A stretch of DNA of 7,802 bases from NCBI GenBank assembly GCA_021159105.1, contig JAGGSM010000198.1, positions 1 through 7,802 of the forward strand. The letters run 5' to 3'. The stretch's first letter is position 1; each line of letters opens with the position of its first letter. Shown here piece by piece: positions 6,861 to 7,802 of this stretch. The translations under genes were made by a program, and so were the position numbers. Below the pieces are notes generated by a model. That model was not told the origin of the DNA, made no database searches, and was given only the letters and a program-made list of their open reading frames with translations. The stretch is from Candidatus Bipolaricaulota bacterium. Lineage in GTDB: Bacteria > Bipolaricaulota > Bipolaricaulia > UBA7950 > UBA9294.

Positions 6861-7337
6861 CTACTCCTCTTTAGTCGCACCCTCCTCATCCACGCGGATG
6901 CGCAGTTCGACATTGATGTCCTTGTACAGATTGATCGTCACTGCGTGCTCTCCCAGCGTCTCGATCGACTCCTCCATCTGTACGCGGCCGCTCTCGATGT
7001 GCTCACCGATCTCTTCCTCGATCTTGGAGATGATGTCCTCTGCGCGCACTGATCCGTACAGCTTCTTGTTGTCGTGCGCCTTGCGGGTGAACACGAGAAC
7101 GCGGTCGGCGAGCGTGTCGCGCAGTCGCTTTGCCCTCTCCTCGCGCTCCTCGATCTCTGCCAGATGAGCCTCTCGCTCCTTGGCGTAGAGCGCGATGTTG
7201 TGTTCGTTGGGCGTAACGGCGTAGCGCTTGGGGATGAGGAAATTGCGCGCATAACCGTCAGCGACCTCAACCACCTCGCCCACACTGCCCAGAGAATCTA
7301 TCGTCTTCGTCAGAAGTACCTTGATGATATTAACCAC
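6861..7337 (-). CDS. rplI: 50S ribosomal protein L9
   Basis: L9 binds 23S rRNA in the large ribosomal subunit and influences reading-frame maintenance. The 158-residue protein has the N-terminal RNA-binding domain with the family signature running from GEVVEVADGYA into RNFLIPKRYA (20-40). A long, highly charged connecting helix follows (about 44-80). The C-terminal domain begins at KKLYGSV (91-97) and contains the ESIETLGEHAV strand-turn (124-133). It is slightly longer than typical L9 (about 148-150), with a few extra residues at both ends. The only canonical in-frame start is GTG at 7337, but the GAGAGG purine run nearly touches it, and the family's usual N-terminus (MKVxLL) aligns four codons further in, where an ATC stands. 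The usual rpsF, ssb and rpsR partners are absent; instead rplI heads an operon with the secreted glycosidase-like gene, 6 bases downstream, and murJ. Confidence 0.97.
   Translation of the reverse strand: MVNIIKVLLTKTIDSLGSVGEVVEVADGYARNFLIPKRYAVTPNEHNIALYAKEREAHLAEIEEREERAKRLRDTLADRVLVFTRKAHDNKKLYGSVRAEDIISKIEEEIGEHIESGRVQMEESIETLGEHAVTINLYKDINVELRIRVDEEGATKEE
6864..6869 (-). promoter_or_regulatory. Ribosome binding site of the glycosidase-like gene inside the rplI 3' end
   Basis: On the minus strand, GAGGAG is formed by the last two Glu codons of rplI, immediately before its TAG stop. It lies 9 bases before the ATG at 6854. The site fixes the start of the secreted protein and ties its translation to that of rplI. 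Confidence 0.7.
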
Positions 7338-7361
7338 CCCTCTCGTGTCTCGTTAAGTAGA

Positions 7362-7390
7362 ATTGTAGTGGCCCGGACCGCCAGCGTCAA
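7362..7390 (-). promoter_or_regulatory. Sigma-70-type promoter of the rplI operon
   Basis: On the minus strand the -35 element TTGACG (7390-7385) and the -10 element TACAAT (7367-7362) are 17 bases apart, each with one mismatch to consensus. Transcription should begin near 7355, giving a leader of about 18 bases before rplI. It has the same TTTGACG -35 context as the ftsH promoter. Confidence 0.75.
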
Positions 7391-7414
7391 ACCGCCTCAT
7401 GAACGGGCCTCGTG

Positions 7415-7423
7415 TGGTATACT
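7415..7423 (+). promoter_or_regulatory. Extended -10 promoter of folP
   Basis: TGGTATACT combines an extended -10 TG with a TATACT hexamer (7418-7423). At 17 bases upstream (7395-7400) the sequence is CCTCAT, a poor -35, which is usual for extended -10 promoters. The start of transcription would be near 7430. It is divergent from the rplI promoter, and the two do not overlap. Confidence 0.55.
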
Positions 7424-7461
7424 AGTAGCGATCTGAAATGGAGAGACTAACGCGATGGTTT

Positions 7462-7470
7462 GAGGAGAGG
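7462..7470 (+). promoter_or_regulatory. Ribosome binding site favouring the GTG start of folP
   Basis: GAGGAGAGG lies 6 bases before the GTG at 7477, and its AGGAG core is 9 bases away. No such site precedes the in-frame ATG at 7438, which would be only about 8 bases from the predicted transcript start. Confidence 0.55.
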
Positions 7471-7476
7471 AATAGA

Positions 7477-7802
7477 GTGTTGGTGATGGGGGTGCTGAAC
7501 CTCACCCCCGACTCGTTCTACGACGGCGGGCGCTACACCACCACGCAGTTGGCGGTGGCCCGAGCGCTTGAGATGGTGGAGGAAGGGGCGGACATCGTCG
7601 ATATCGGCGGTGAATCGAGCCGCCCGGGGGCGCGCCCGGTCAGCCTCGATGAGGAATTGGCACACGTCGTCCCGGTGGTCGAAGCTCTTACGTTAAGGAG
7701 CGATGTGCTGGTCTCGGTCGATACGACGAAGTCGGCGGTGGCCCACGCGGCGATCGATAGCGGAGCCACGATCATCAACGACATCAGCGCCCTGCGCTTC
7801 GA
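7477..7802 (+). CDS. folP: Dihydropteroate synthase, N-terminal part (3' truncated by window)
   Basis: Dihydropteroate synthase joins 6-hydroxymethyl-dihydropterin pyrophosphate to p-aminobenzoate in folate synthesis, in the cytosol, and is the target of sulfonamides. The first 108 residues are present. From the GTG start they include MGVLNLTPDSF (4-14), the first signature with Asn8 and the phosphate-binding loop. GADIVDIGGESSRPGA (37-52) is the second signature and forms the flexible substrate loop. SVDTTKSAVAHAAI (80-93) and IINDISA (99-105) contribute the pterin-binding aspartates. The frame is open through the right edge. The start is uncertain. GTG 7477 has an excellent ribosome binding site. 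An in-frame ATG at 7438 would add 13 residues (MERLTRWFEERNR) but has no such site; the next in-frame stop upstream is at 7426. The gene is transcribed away from rplI, from its own promoter. Confidence 0.95.
   Translation, partial: MLVMGVLNLTPDSFYDGGRYTTTQLAVARALEMVEEGADIVDIGGESSRPGARPVSLDEELAHVVPVVEALTLRSDVLVSVDTTKSAVAHAAIDSGATIINDISALRF

Noticed and set aside
6837..7167. Plus-strand open frames of 71 and 117 codons over rplI
   Set aside because: They are antisense to the conserved L9 gene and show no domain or ribosome binding site.

Overview
This is a compact bacterial chromosomal segment of ordinary housekeeping and cell-envelope genes. By eye it is moderately GC-rich, roughly in the high fifties percent. 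Gene density is high, intergenic gaps are short, and start codons are mixed (GTG is frequent). Three promoters resemble sigma-70 consensus. The methylerythritol-phosphate (MEP) isoprenoid enzyme Dxr, MurJ, PlsY, ribosomal protein L9 and dihydropteroate synthase all mark it as bacterial. No mobile element, CRISPR array, tRNA or rRNA is visible. The window alone does not fix the phylum. The unusual gene order hints at a deep-branching or uncultivated lineage, but that is a guess.

Layout from left to right. The window opens in the last 63 codons of plsY on the plus strand. A 120-base gap follows with a clear promoter (TTGACG, 17-base spacer, TAGAAT) and a perfect 12-base palindrome just upstream. 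That promoter drives a plus-strand cluster: ftsH (membrane AAA+ zinc protease), dxr (second MEP-pathway enzyme, 4 bases after ftsH) and a small MIP18/DUF59 gene of the iron-sulfur-assembly type. The cluster ends only 3 bases from the end of a convergent minus-strand operon. Read in its own direction, that operon is rplI (L9), then a secreted three-part protein with a phosphodiester-glycosidase-like domain, then murJ (lipid II flippase). The last two overlap by 4 bases (ATGA). The rplI promoter (TTGACG, 17, TACAAT) lies back to back with an extended -10 promoter for folP, which begins at the right edge and runs out of the window.

Working together: FtsH handles membrane-protein quality control. 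Dxr feeds isoprenoid synthesis, including the undecaprenyl lipid carrier, and MurJ flips lipid II built on that carrier. PlsY makes lysophosphatidic acid for phospholipids. The DUF59 protein probably helps mature Fe-S enzymes, and the last two MEP enzymes (IspG and IspH) are Fe-S proteins. Much of the window therefore concerns membrane and wall supply.

No obviously new system is present. The parts most worth a second look are the glycosidase-like protein whose usual active-site motifs are altered, its position between rplI and murJ, the ftsH-dxr-DUF59 cluster, the palindrome at the ftsH promoter, the uncertain start of rplI, and a strong excess of GATC sites.
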